A DNA stretch of 64,000 nt from Sapria himalayana. Taxonomy: Eukaryota; Streptophyta; Magnoliopsida; Malpighiales; Rafflesiaceae. Every line of letters starts with the position of its first letter. Positions within the stretch are counted from its first letter, which is position 1. Under the pieces are notes generated by a model. That model had not been told where the DNA came from. It was given only the letters and a program-made list of their open reading frames with translations, and did not search any database. The translations under genes were made by a program, and so were the position numbers. Positions 51,285 through 63,900 of this stretch are shown one piece after another. Where the stretch lies: positions 187,277 through 251,276 of the forward strand of contig JAREIK010000710.1 in assembly GCA_029783825.1 (NCBI GenBank). The letters are read 5' to 3'.

Positions 51285-52497
51285 ATTTGACTATCTATCT
51301 ATCTATCTATTTGTTTAGGCTATCTATCTATATATCTATTAATCTATCTATCTATCTCTATTTCTATCTTTCTATCTTTTTATCTATTTATCTATCAATC
51401 TATCTGTCAGTCTATATGTTTATATATATATATATATATATCAATTTATCTATCTATCTCTTTGTATATCGATTTGGCTAATAATATATCTATCTAACTT
51501 TCTTTCTATAAGTGTATTTATTTATATAATTATTTTTCTATCTATATGTCTATCTATTTGTCTCTCTACCTATTTATCTATATGTCTATATTTCTATATC
51601 CCTCGCTTTGTATCTATCTGCCTATCTATCTATTTATCTACCTATCTAACTATATGTCTATCGATCTGTCTATTAATATGTCTATCTATCTATCTAACAA
51701 TCTATCAATTTATCTATCTATCTATCTGTCTATAAATATGTCTATTTATCTTGTTATCAATTTTTCTATCTATCTATCTATCTATCTATTTGTCTAATAA
51801 TTTGTCTTCCAATTTGTCTCTCTTTGGATCTATGTATCTATATGTCTCTTTATCTATCTATCATTCTATCTATCGATTTGTCTATGTATCGATCTATCTA
51901 TCTATTTATCTATCCATCTATCTATCTGTCTATCTATTTGTCAATTTATTTCTTTATATATCCATCCATCTATCCTTCTAAATATCTATCTATCTATCTC
52001 TCTATCCATCTTTTTATGCATCTATCTATCCATCAATCTAACCATCTATATATCCGTCTATCTATCCATGTATCTATGTCTTTTTATTTGTTTTTCTATC
52101 TATTTGTTTATTTATATATCTATTTGTCTATCTATTTTTCTATCTATTTGTCTGTTTATTATCTGTCTATCTCTCTTCGTTCTATATTTCAAATTTGTCC
52201 ATCTATCTATCTATCTATTTATCTTTCAATATTTATATCTATATGTCTATTTGTCTTATTATCTGCCTATCTATATATCTATCTATCTATTAGTCTGTCT
52301 TTCTGTCTATCTATCTATCAATCTATTTATCTTTCTATCTCTCTGTATATCTATATGTCTATCTTTCTATCTTTTTATATATCTATCTGTCTATTTAGAT
52401 ATTTTTTAGTCTATCTATCTATCTGTCTATCTTTCTATCTATCTATATATATATCTATCTCTCTATCTATCTTTCTGTCAATTAATTAGTCTATCTA
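35372..52497 (+). repeat. Degenerate (TATC)n array, 17-kb right block
   Basis: Uninterrupted TATC repeats with TGTC, TTTC, AATC and TTATC variants lie between the ends of elements B and C. (AT)n tracts occur at about 38633-38656, 40105-40145, 41860-41888, 42814-42843, 48278-48310 and 51257-51282, and short (TG)n at 45193-45208 and 46055-46072. No non-repeat insertion of any size was found. All open frames, the longest about 280 codons, encode Leu/Ser/Ile/Tyr repeats and are artefacts. Confidence 0.96.
41590..43440. repeat. Tandem duplication of about 0.93 kb within the TATC array
   Basis: Irregular landmarks recur in the same order: TTATAATCTTTTATATATC at 41607 and 42524; GTGTACTTATATGTC at 41911 and 42877; ATGTCATTAAATAT at 42131 and 43066; GCCTCTATCTATC at about 42380 and 43323; AGATAT after ATATCTATTT at 42470 and 43401. 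Offsets of 917-967 bp reflect small length changes. Confidence 0.85.
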
Positions 52498-53560
52498 CAC
52501 TACAACAAATTATCTGTTTAGCTATGAAAATTAATCTAGAGAATTAATTTCTAGCTAATTTGCAAGGGATTATCTAGGGAATAACAAGATATGTTGGATT
52601 TTACATTGAATGAGAAATTTTTGATGGATTTATGAATGATTAGAGATAAAAATTTTTGATGTAAAAATGTTCCTGAATAATATTTTCATAGATTTTGGTG
52701 CAATGATTCATGACAAATTTGGCAATGACTTTAGAGATGGATTTTCTCTAGCTAATTAGCCCAATAAAATATCGCTCGCTAAATCATTATCTGGAAATAT
52801 ATTTTTATAATTATATATCAATAGCAAGTTATTCATCCTTAAATTATAATTTTCACGAAATATATGCATTTGGCTAGGGATTTTTCTTAAGTATTAGCTC
52901 TGGTTTATTTATGTAGTTAATCTATACTGATTTTTTGTTTTATTTATTATTTGTTTTAATATTTGATATATTTTGTATATTAAAGGTTTGTCATGGTCTA
53001 TGGATAAGGGATCCTTGAAAGATGCATTCTCCTCGTATAATTATAAAAATATGATATAATAAATAAATAATTTAAAAAATATATAAATACAAATAAAAAT
53101 TTATATTAATAAAGACTACATTAACTATTTATATGATTATAATATTTTAAAAAAATATACAAAATTTTATTTGAATTAATTAATAAAAATATTTAAATAT
53201 ATATTTTAATAAATACATTAAATAATTAATTCAATAATCATAAACATTTTTTAAAATATTTGAAGTTGTAAGTGAACATACATAAACATTTGTATTTATA
53301 AAAACCTAAAATTGTTATGTGTATGATTATAATAAAATATTTACAAATAATCTCAATTAACAAATAAAAAAGAAAATATTTATATTAATAAAACTTATAA
53401 AAAAATTTAATGATTATAAATTTTTTTTAACAAATAATTACTAAATTATTTGAAATATTTAATTATAAAAAAATCATATTTTTTATTAAATTTAAAATAA
53501 AATAAATTGATATTTACTGATAAATTAATTGATGTTTTAATTACATCCAAAAAAATTTAA
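52498..53560. repeat. 5' terminus, subterminal motifs and shared flank of element C
   Basis: 52498-52900 holds CACTACAAC and scattered GCTAATTT, CTAGGGA and CGCTAAATCA motifs, more decayed than in A or E0. 52985-53045 (ATGGATAAGGGATCCTTGAAAG, split by a change in E0) and the AT-rich stretch up to about 53160 align with 1260-1440 in reverse complement. Confidence 0.7.
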
Positions 53561-53972
53561 TGAGTTATAAAAAAATATATCGCTAAGTGCTTATTAAAAG
53601 AATACTTAAGTATTTTTTTAGGGTTTAAAAAGTTTTTTAACACTTTTTAAATAATTACCAATCTAACCCTAAGTTGATTTTAATTCAAGTTTTATTTTTG
53701 TTTCTACTAAAATTTATAAGAATTAAAGCTTTGAGTAAATTATTATAGTAAATTAAAAATTAATTTTAAAATAAAATAATATTAAATTTAAAATAAAATA
53801 AATAAATAAATAAGTATTAATATTTTAAAATTAAAACAAGTTAAACATAACTAATAACCTAATCGGTGGCCAAGAAAAATAGTGTCAATGAGGCAATCTA
53901 CTTACGAAACATTTTTGGTAGCATATTATTCTTCATCATTCTAATTCTGATTTATGTTATTGCCTTTTTAAT

Positions 53973-54160
53973 TCATCTATTTTTTGTATTTTCTGAAACA
54001 TGAATTATCATACCTAATCGTTGTTCTTTCAATTTTAAGACCTCATTTTGTATTAGCATTTGTTGTGTTATTTGTTCCATGCTTTCAATTTTTGACGAAG
54101 AATGAAATATATGATTTTTAGAATTGGTTTGATGATCAAACTTGGTAATTTAAATCAATT
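53973..54160 (-). pseudogene. Possible coiled-coil fragment (TNPA-like?) inside element C
   Basis: A minus-strand frame without a start codon reads FHSSSKIESMEQITQQMLIQ and continues with NEVLKLKEQRLG before a TGA at 53975-53973. Charged and Gln-rich heptad-like spacing resembles the C-terminal coiled coil of TNPA-type or zinc-finger transposon proteins. Its orientation is opposite to the TNP2 of C, so if real it belongs to a nested or inverted copy. I do not recognise it with confidence. Confidence 0.3.
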
Positions 54161-55790
54161 TCATACAATATAATTTTTTTTCCAAGGATTTTTTCGAAAA
54201 GTTTAAGCTCACTGTTCTTACCATTTATTAAAATAAGGTATCTACTTTGGCAGGTGATATGAGGAACTGTGTACCCAGGGCTGATGTAAATAGTTGGGAC
54301 AAAATGGAAGTGAATACTTGGAATCTACTACCCAATAATTTTTATAATGTATATCAATTAAATATTTGCTACGAGACTCTCCAAAGTATCTTTTATTAAA
54401 TTTATTATTCTTATGTTATGATTACATTTTGATTACTTATTATACCGGATACTGAATTTGTTCAATTTTCTTATATCCATCTAGACTATTAGTTTATTCA
54501 CTGTACCTAATATTTTATGCATTTGCTTCATTAATATTTTCTTTTGACCAAGGTTAGTGTGATTAAGTGTCTACTTTTTGTCTGCCTTTCATTTTTAAAC
54601 TGAAGTTTTATTTAATGATAATAATTTTGTAATACAAAAAGTTAAGGGTGTTGGTGCTGGGCTGACAGCAGTAGCTTATTTTTCCATGTTAAATGATACA
54701 AGTATTGTTAGTACTACTGCAAGTTTGAATGTAAATATTCATAATAAAATATGCATACATTATCTTTATTTAAAAATTTGAAATAGGTTGGTAAACCTTT
54801 ATTTACAACACCATAAACCATGAAAACAATTTAACTCTAATCTCTACTTCTATTCAAGTTGGCATAAATACAACATAAAACCAAGCTTACTTGAGAAAAA
54901 ATAGATATTAGGTTTATATTAACTTTTTATGAATGCCAGCTGATCACAAATAATGCATAAGATGAAATGTCAATATTTTCTTAAATCTTATTGTTTAAAT
55001 TATTGTTTAACACAATATGTTTTATTTATTCATGAACAATTAAATTAAAAGCAAATCATATATTTTCTAGTGTATGATTCAAAAGAGTTTACAAGTGACG
55101 GAAGTTTTGACTCTTTTTTGTGCTTGTGTTAGAGATGATATTTTGGGTAAAGCCAAAATATTTATTAGTTTGATTGGAAATTAAGTTAGGAAAAACTAAT
55201 ATCTCAGAGAGTTTGGTTGATCACATTGATTTAATATGCCAAAAATACTCAACCTAGATGTTTGTTGCTTAGTTTGCAAGTGAATATGACTCAGGATGTG
55301 CTACTTGAATTGTCAAGTTGACTTTGGGTAATGCTAAAATATAATAATTTTTATTTTATCAAGAGATAATATTTAAAGATTATATTTTAAAAATTATAAA
55401 AATTATTAATCATCTGCTTAAAACTTATATCCAACTTAAATTAGAATACTTATATAATCAAGAATATTCATAATTAGTGAAAGAATAGGTAATATTGTAT
55501 AATCTTGATAAAATCAAATTCATTAAATTTGATATTGTTAATGTTTTTTTTTTCACAACCTCCTTAATTTTGATATAATTAAGGAAAAAATTAATCTTTT
55601 TTAATGTAAAAAAAATTTCATCCTCAATTAAATATAAAATATGAGCTACTAATGGTTATACTGATTAGTAAATTTTTTAAAAAGTACATAAATAAGTAAA
55701 TATTCATATTAAACAATACATCAAGATAAAAGATTTCGACTTTCTGGTAAACTCAAAAAATATTTTGTTTCCTCCGCTATATTTAATGAT
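54161..55790. other. AT-rich non-coding interior of element C
   Basis: No coding frame or RNA gene is recognised. Base composition is less extreme at 54230-54700 (GGGCTGATG, GGGCTGACAGCAG), which could be a relic of transcribed sequence, but no product can be named. Confidence 0.45.
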
Positions 55791-55973
55791 TTAAAAAAAA
55801 TAAAAAAATAAAAAAATAAAAAAATAAAAAAATAAAAAAATAAAAAAATAAAAAAATAAAAAAATAAAAAAATAAAAAAATAAAAAAATAAAAAAATAAA
55901 AAAATAAAAAAATAAAAAAATAAAAAAATAAAAAAATAAAAAAATAAAAAAATAAAAGAATAAAAAAATAAAC
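55791..55973. repeat. (TAAAAAAA)n minisatellite, 8-bp unit
   Basis: About 22 nearly perfect tandem copies of T followed by seven A, with one A-to-G change near 55957. In the other strand it reads as a Phe/Leu/Tyr/Ile repeat with a 24-bp period, an artefact of three 8-bp units. Confidence 0.95.
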
Positions 55974-56039
55974 CTATTTTCAAAAACATTATAGCAAAAT
56001 AGATATACTATTTTGGAAAATGCTATGCCTGATTTGTAG

Positions 56040-56570
56040 CAATATAAAATTTATATAAATATTATAAACACATTACATTAGATATAAATATTTATACATT
56101 TATATAATCATATGACATTATATATAAATATTTATACTTAAATATATATAAATGTATAACATTATATATAAACATTGATATGTTTATATAAACATATAGT
56201 ATTATATATAAATATTTATACATATGTATAAATGTTTATAAATATTTATACAAAATTTACGTAATACTATCCATTTATATAATTGTATATATAACATTTA
56301 TATTACATATAAAATGTTTATACATATTTATAAACATTTATATAACATATATATTTTTATATAGAAATATAATATTTATAATGTGTATATAATTGTGATA
56401 TATATACAATATAATATTTATAAAAGTGTTACATATATGTGTGTGTGTGTGTGTGTGGGTGTGTGTGTGTAACATTTATATAAATGTTTTAAACACAACA
56501 TTATATCTAAACACATACATTCATATAATCATATGTCATTATATATAAAAGTTTATATAAATGTATAGCT
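56040..56570. repeat. ATTTATATAAACATTATA minisatellite with (TG)n
   Basis: Short units of the type AACATTATATATAAATATTTATAC recur with variation, and a GTGTGTGTGTGTGTGGGTGTG tract lies at about 56436-56470. It differs in unit from the AACTATAT repeats of A and B. No gene is seen. Confidence 0.7.
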
Positions 56571-59500
56571 GAAAGAATAATGATGTGCAATATGATGCTT
56601 GTATGCATAAACAAGAGATTATTTCTATAATGTATATATCATATGAAGAAATGATATATCATAGTTGGATATTAGTAGTTTTATCTATGAATGAGGCCAA
56701 GAGTATTATTGGGTCTTGAGGAAGACAAGTCAATTATCATTGTCATTTATGAGTCTTCATAGAGCTCCTTTATCATGATGCTTTCTTTAAAGAAGTAAAC
56801 AACTCTTTTTTTTAATATTGTTGTTGATACTTCTCATTTGTTATGTACTATAGTTTTCATAACTCATCTTTTTACTTAGATGTATGATTATTAACTCAGA
56901 AGTTAATCATAGTATAGAAATTTATTATTTACTTAATATTTTCTTCTTGGTTTTTTTTTATATTGAAATAGCTACTAAAAAATTATCAAAAATCATTTGT
57001 TATAGTAATATACAAGTTGAAATTTGGTTGCTTTTGTCTTTTTTTTTTGGATTTATTTGTTGTCTTATTTTTGTAAGTTATATTTGTAAGTAATTAATTT
57101 TTAATTTAATTTTTTTGGATAATGTTAAGATTATATATTTTTATTGTTATGGTTAGATTTTTTATTAGTTGTTTGAATATTATTGATATGTTACTTATTT
57201 AGTATTTACTTGGCTATTTATTTTTTATTTAATTGAGATGTTATAAATTTTGTATGGTTATACATTTATAGAATTTATCAATGGTTATATGAAATAATAT
57301 GTTTTTTTAATAAATGAAATAATATGAAAATTTAATTACCAATTAATAGTTTTCATGGTTATTTGTAATATAATTTATTTTCTCCATTGTTATAAGCATA
57401 AATTAAATTTTTTTTTCTATTAATCATAAATAGAAAAAAAAATTTATAAATAATATTAAAAAAAATAACAATAAAAATTTAATAAACTATTAATCTTAAA
57501 TTTATTTATTATGAAATAATATAATTAATGGTTAAATATAAAATAATTTTGTTTTCTAATATTTTCAATATCTAACTCATCTCTCCCCCATCTGGCCATC
57601 TCTACGTAATTAGGTTAGTTCACTTCTAAAAAACTTTCGACTCTCAGAACACACTACCATCGCAGCATCATTTTGAAAAACAATATCAAACCAAGAGCAT
57701 CGCTCAGAACATACAACCATCATAGCATCATTTCGAAGATCCTTATCAAAAAAAATAACATCTCTCTCTCACTATGTGTGTTTTTTTGTTTATTTTCATT
57801 ATAATTTAAATGAGAAATTAGTAATGAGTTTTGCAAAATTAAAATTGGCAGTTAGCTAAATGGTGCTTTTTTGTTTAGATCTTGTGAGTTAATGATAAAT
57901 TTGTAGTGTGAACTTTTTTTCTTTTAATGATTATTTTTTTACTGTTTAATGGATTTCAAATCAATAGAAAGTGTGCTAGTTCTGAAATTCAAAGAAAAAT
58001 AGTAGAAGAGGACGAAGAAAATAGTAAAAGAGGCCGAAAAAATTAATAACAAGTGGAGAAGAGCAAGGTACTGTAATTTTTTAAATTATAATTATATCTT
58101 ATATATAATATATGGCTTTTTATATTTTATAATTTTTGTTCTGTAGAGAAGATGAATATGAAGAACCTGTTTAAATTTATCTACTAATAAGGTGTTTGTT
58201 GTTATAATGTGAAACTTTTATATTTTTTAAAAGAAGAAGGTACAGCTTAACCATAACCTTTAATTTTGCTATCAATGCTCATGTTGATAGTTTGTTGAGG
58301 GTATAATTTTTGTTGGTAGATAATGATGAATTTTGTTTAGTTTTTTTAATAAATCATATTTTCTGGTCTTTAATTAGGTCCCCAATAAATTCCATAGTAT
58401 TTCTATTCTATTAAGAATTGTAGATGTTTTAATTAATTTAATTGGTCTGATATTAATTCTTGTTTACAAGTACTATTGAAATAAATTCACAACACTAAGA
58501 CTGTATTATATATATCTAATATTGCCATGTAGAATCAAAGCACACTTGATGGAAAATGGGGGGGGGGGGGGGGGGGGGGGTGTAAAATACTAAGAACCCA
58601 AGTCAGACTATACATTATTGTAATTAGGGGAACAAACATTGTACATAATTTTCTCATTGTGTTTTATTAGATACCATGTATTCTCAAAGTACACTAGCCA
58701 TGCATGGTGACTTATTTCATGTATACAATAATAATAAGTAATTATTCCATCATTATATAATGTTTATATGAGTAATATGATATATAATATGTTTAATAAT
58801 AGAGTATACCATTGTGTTTTCAAAAAATTATGCACATAGTATATTTATCCAAAGTAGTAGATGTGTGATGCGTGTAAAGTCTATGTTTGATTTACATGCA
58901 CATTATTTATTGTTTAAAATGAAACATGTTTACTAATTTACTTCTGTACACAAAAAACGTGCCAATTTATTTGTCACACATACAAAAAAAAATCAAACAA
59001 GATGAAACACGTCATTAATAATGACTTTCAAAATTTTGACTTTGATCTAATGTTGATTCTGAGATTTTTACTAAGAATCAAAATATCAAAGAAAAGTATT
59101 TTAATTAAACTTATTTATTAGATCTTATCTCTATATGAATAAATATCTTTAATATTGATATGATATTTTAGATTTAATGTTATTCTAGTAGTATGTTTTT
59201 TGTTAATTTCAACATTTAGCAATAAAAATTTAATGATTAACAAAAATAAAATATTATCATTAATCCATAATATGATTCTCTTAATATAGCATATGTTTTC
59301 CTTTTATTTTTCATTATTTTTAGCTATTTTAAATTTAGCATATGTTAATAATTTTTTTTGTGCAGTTGATGATACTCTTGATATATGACACACACACGCA
59401 CACATATGTATGTATAGTTTCTTTGTTTCTATATATGTGTATTATTGTATTCTTTGTCAATTATATATTTTCAACATTTTGTTTTGGTTTAACATTATGA

Positions 59501-60784
59501 TATGAGTATATTAAATGATTTTATAATTTTTTTGCAATTATAGAAATGTTATTGTTTGATGAAATAAATTAACCTATTTTAGAATCTTTTAAAAGAAGTG
59601 ATGTGACCTGATTTGCTCATTGACTATTTGAGCATTTTAAAAAACTCTCAGGCTGCTCTTGCCAAAATATAGCTTTTTTTAATCTTTTGTTTGATAAATT
59701 ATACTTTTATGTGTTCAGTCTAGTCATAAAAGATTAAATTGAAAATAACATATTATGTGAGCTAACAACCATAATAGAAAATGAAAATAGGCATTTCAAT
59801 ACAAAAAATTTATTACAGAATTAAATATCTAATCGGCAAAAGTATATAAGTGATGGTCATATCTATAATTTTGCTAAATTTGTAAGTTGCCATCTTTCGT
59901 ATCGTTTAAGTTTGAATTGATGTGTATGTAAATAATCATTAAGTAAATTACTCAAATATTAGGTAACATTTTTTTGTACTACTATTTTTGTGGCATTTCT
60001 TTAGTTTGTAAGATGGTGCATACTTAGGACGCTACTTCAATTAACTATTTATTTATGCATTTTTTGGCCTTTATTCTTTGTGTTTCAGTCAAGTTTTTCT
60101 TTAATATTATGCATTAGTTTTACTAGATTTTATTCATCCATTTATAATCTCTATCTTGTTAGTAAACTTAATGTTGGATGTGATAGAATTACTAAGAGCT
60201 ATATAGTCAACTAGTTTTGCTTAATTCTCATTCTTTTTATCTTAGTTAGTTTTCTTTAGCATACAACCTTTTGATTATAGTTTTCCACAAAATATGTTAA
60301 TGTTAATGTTTGTAATTGTTAGTATCTCTAATCAGTCCATATTTGTAATGCTAAAAAATTGAAATTGTAATATGCTTCACATCTATATTTTCTAGTTTAA
60401 TACTTTGTATGATACATTTTCTAGTCCAAATCTATTATTGTTCATGTCTGAATTCTTCATTAATTCATTTTCCAAGAGTTCTTGGAAATGGATCTTCATT
60501 CCATTTTTTTCCTATTTATTTTTATATTCAAAGATTGAGTTGAATCATAGTTGAATTTTTGATCTTTAATCTTCATTGAGAAGTGAGAAGCTTACTCCTT
60601 CAAACTTGCAATTCCTTTCTTTTTTGCTTCCCTTTCTTATACTTTCACTTGGTTCTGATGTTCTCCTAATTCTTTCTTTTTTGTGTGGCTTTGATTGGTG
60701 CACTAGAAAAGACATACTCCTTTCATCTAGCAATAGCGTGATATCTTTTCATCTTTAGCATGCTAATAAATGCTCTGTTTCTTC
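56571..60784. other. AT-rich interior of element C, no gene recognised
   Basis: Open frames are short (56884-57093 gives 69 hydrophobic codons; 60576-60758 gives 60) and lack recognisable motifs. Small features include a 60-bp direct repeat at 57643 and 57703 (CTCAGAACA...ACCATC), a 23-G homopolymer at 58558-58580 and a short (CA)n at about 59390. 60590-60690 is weakly pyrimidine-rich and may be a decayed counterpart of the TC tract of B. Confidence 0.45.
58558..58580 (+). repeat. Homopolymer of 23 G
   Basis: An uninterrupted G run lies between GATGGAAAAT and TGTAAAATAC in otherwise AT-rich DNA. The length may be imprecise because sequencing and assembly handle such runs poorly. Confidence 0.85.
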
Positions 60785-60947
60785 ATGTAGATTCTACAAA
60801 ATGCATTGCCTAGATATTCATGATATTTTATCTTTACATATTTATCTGTAAGTATTTTTATTTAATTAATAGAATTATTTGAAGTCATTGTATGTTTCAT
60901 TCAGAATTATGATTAAGCAAAATTTTTTGCAAATATAACATGGAAAA
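60785..60947 (+). promoter_or_regulatory. Conserved leader exon and intron of element C TNP2
   Basis: GTAGATTCTACAAAATGCATT, then GCCTAGATATTCATGAT and a donor at ATCTGTAAG (about 60845), match the leaders of A and B. An AT-rich stretch precedes the ATG at 60948. Confidence 0.45.
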
Positions 60948-63900
60948 ATGAGTTCAGATCATCAGTGGATGTACAACAGGTTTATGAATAGAATTTTGAA
61001 TAAAGATTTGTTGAGTGGGCTAGAAACTTTTATCAACTTTGCCCGTGCTCAATAAAGACAGCTAGATGGAAATAAAATTAAGTTCCATGTAATAACCACA
61101 AATGTGAGAAGATATCTTTTCGTGTTGTAAATACTATTAGATACCATGTGGCTAAATATTACTTTGTACCAAATTATTTTGTTTGGATTTATCAAGAGGA
61201 AAGAACAATGACTATGAACATTGACCAAAATGAGGGTACTGAATCGTATGTATGTAGTAAAGAAACATCAAACATATACCATAGAATGGTAATGGAAGCT
61301 GTAGGAGTTGACTTCAATATGGATTACATGGATGAACCACATAATCCTGAAGCTCAGAAATCTTATGAAATGCTTAAAGCTGTAAATAATGAGTTGTGGC
61401 CAGGTTGCGAATCACATTCACAATTGTTTCTTGTGGCTCGACTTATGAGAATGAAGTTAGAAAATTATATGTATGTGAAATTATTTGATTAGGTAACAAA
61501 ACTAATGAAAGAGATTGTTCCAAATAATAATTTGGTCACTAATAACTTTTACAGCACTAAGAAGTTTCTATGAGGTATGGGTCTACCAGTGAAAAAAATT
61601 GAGAGTTGTTTAATGAATATATGTTATATTGGGGTGATGATAGTGATTTAATTAGCTATAATTTTTGTAATTATCCTAGGTTTAAGAATGTACATTGTGT
61701 TGTAGAAATGCGATAGAAGATGAAAGTTGTATTTCAGAAGATGTATTACTTCTCTTTAATTCCTCGATTGTAGAGGCTATTTGCATCAAATGCTACAACA
61801 CTGATATGAGATGGCCTTTTGAGCATGAGGTTATACAAGGGAACATGCTTCATCCATTATATTCACTTGCTTAGAATATTTTAATCATATACATCAAAAT
61901 TTTACTACTGAAAGTCGAAATGTGAGATTGGATCTCTACAATGATGGTTTTCAGCCATTTAGCCAATCTGGACAATAGTATTTCACATGGCCAGTGATAG
62001 TGACACCTTATAATTTGCCTCCATTGTTGTGTATGAAGGATCAATATATGTTTCTATCAATATTGGTTCCAAGGCCAAAATATATGAAAGACATATTGGA
62101 TGTTTTCTTATAGTCTCTTATAGCAGAGTTAAATCATTTATGGGATGTTGGAATGAATACATATGATATCTCAAAGAAGCAAAATTTAATTATGGGTGTA
62201 GCCCTTATATGGATGATAAGTGATTTTCCTACATATTCAATATTGTCTGGTTGGAGTACAACAATACGGTTAGCATGCCCGAATTGCTTGGAGAGATCTA
62301 TTATTTTTACTCTCAGATTCAGTGGTAAATAGTCATGGTTTGATAACTATCCTATGTTTCTTCCTAAAAATCATCTATCCCATTAAAATAAAACTACTTT
62401 TCGAAAAAATAAAAGAGTGACGATAGTTCCACTAGCTATTTGTTCAAGAGATGATATCTTGACCATGATTTAAAGTTTGGGTTTAAAGAAGGTAACTAAA
62501 ATGGACGTTACTGGAACTAATGGACCAATATGCAAAACATTTGGCAAGAGGAAAAGTAGTGTTTTTTTGGGGCTTGCCCTATTAGAGGTCCAATTTAATT
62601 TATCAAAATTTGGATGCAATGCATATTAAAAATATTTGACAATATTTTCAACACTATCCAGAAAGTAGACAAAAAAACAAAGGAGACTTTAAAATCAAGA
62701 TAAAAGTAGAATGATTACTATAGGCATTCTAAATTGAAATGGAATGAGACTATAAAAAAATACCCTAAAGCTTGTTACATTCTTGATAAGAAGGCATGAT
62801 AGACATTTTATGAATGGGTTAAAAATTTGAAATTCCATGATGGATATGTGTCAAACATGGGTAGATGTGTGGATATGAAAAATCTTAAGTTATTTGGAAA
62901 GAAAAGTCAAGACTGTCATCTATTTATGCCGAGATTAATACCAATTACTTTCCATGAAATACTTCTTTTAAGTGTTTGGAAAGTACTTACAGAACTTAGT
63001 TTATTCTTAAATAAGCTAACTGTAGCCATAATCAAAATATATAATTTGGTGAGACTGGAGAATGACATACCTCTCATTCTTTGCAAGCATGAATGGATAT
63101 TCACATCGAGTTTTTTTAGCTCATTGGAGCATTTGCCAGTCCTTTTGACTTATGAAGCAATGATAGCTAGGCCAGTGCAATATAGGTGGATGTATTCTTT
63201 TGAAAGGTAAATAAATATAAGTAGATGTGTTTTATTATTTCATGCATAAATTAATATTGTAATTTGATTTAATTGAAACCTAACATAATGTTTGTAGGTA
63301 TCTTTGTAAGTTGAAATTGAATGTAAGAAACAATGTAAAAGGTGAAGGTTCAATTTGCAATGCATATTTACTAGAAGAAGGATCATCTTTTTGTTTTTTT
63401 TTATTTTGAGGACCATGTCAATACAAAGAATAGAAATGTTTCTTGAATTGATGAAGGCCATGTGTTGGTAGAAGATGAATCTGAGGATAGGCTATCTATC
63501 TTCAAACACACTGGAAGAGCATTTGGAAGAGCAAAAAAAGATATATGATAGATGAAAGCACAAAGCAACCCAGAGCTATGTTTTACATAATTGTAAAGAG
63601 GTTGAACCATATATTGAGTATGTATACCCAAAATGGATGCAGGTATAATCATAAAATAATTTTGTTCTGAATAAGAATAATTAAAAATTGATATTCATTG
63701 TTTTCCCTCTATTTATATTTGTGTACTGTTTATGTTGAGTAGTTAAAATAAGGACAAACAACCATTCCCAACCATGAGGTCGATTCTATGCTAGAAATAG
63801 AATTTGCGAATTGGTTAAAAAACTATGTGAGAATTATAAAGCCTTAATTTTTTGAATAATTTTATTTATTAGTATCTTATATTTTTTTAACATCATTTAT

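Noticed and set aside
2278..52489. Dozens of open frames of 60-280 codons in the arrays, for example 48952-49794, 43339-43974 and 50496-51290
   Set aside because: They encode only Leu/Ser/Ile/Tyr/Phe/Val repeats. TATC has no stop in any frame on one strand, so long open frames are automatic; there is no codon structure, conserved domain or promoter.
2164..52497. CRISPR-like arrangement of short repeats with variable spacers
   Set aside because: The unit is a 4-bp microsatellite with point variants and no conserved repeat-spacer alternation; the context is plant transposons.
55783..55989. 68-codon Phe-rich minus-strand frame
   Set aside because: Pure translation of the 8-bp TAAAAAAA repeat.
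56884..57093. 69-codon hydrophobic frame that could suggest a small membrane protein
   Set aside because: Composition reflects T-rich DNA; no homologous motif, and no transcript signals can be argued.
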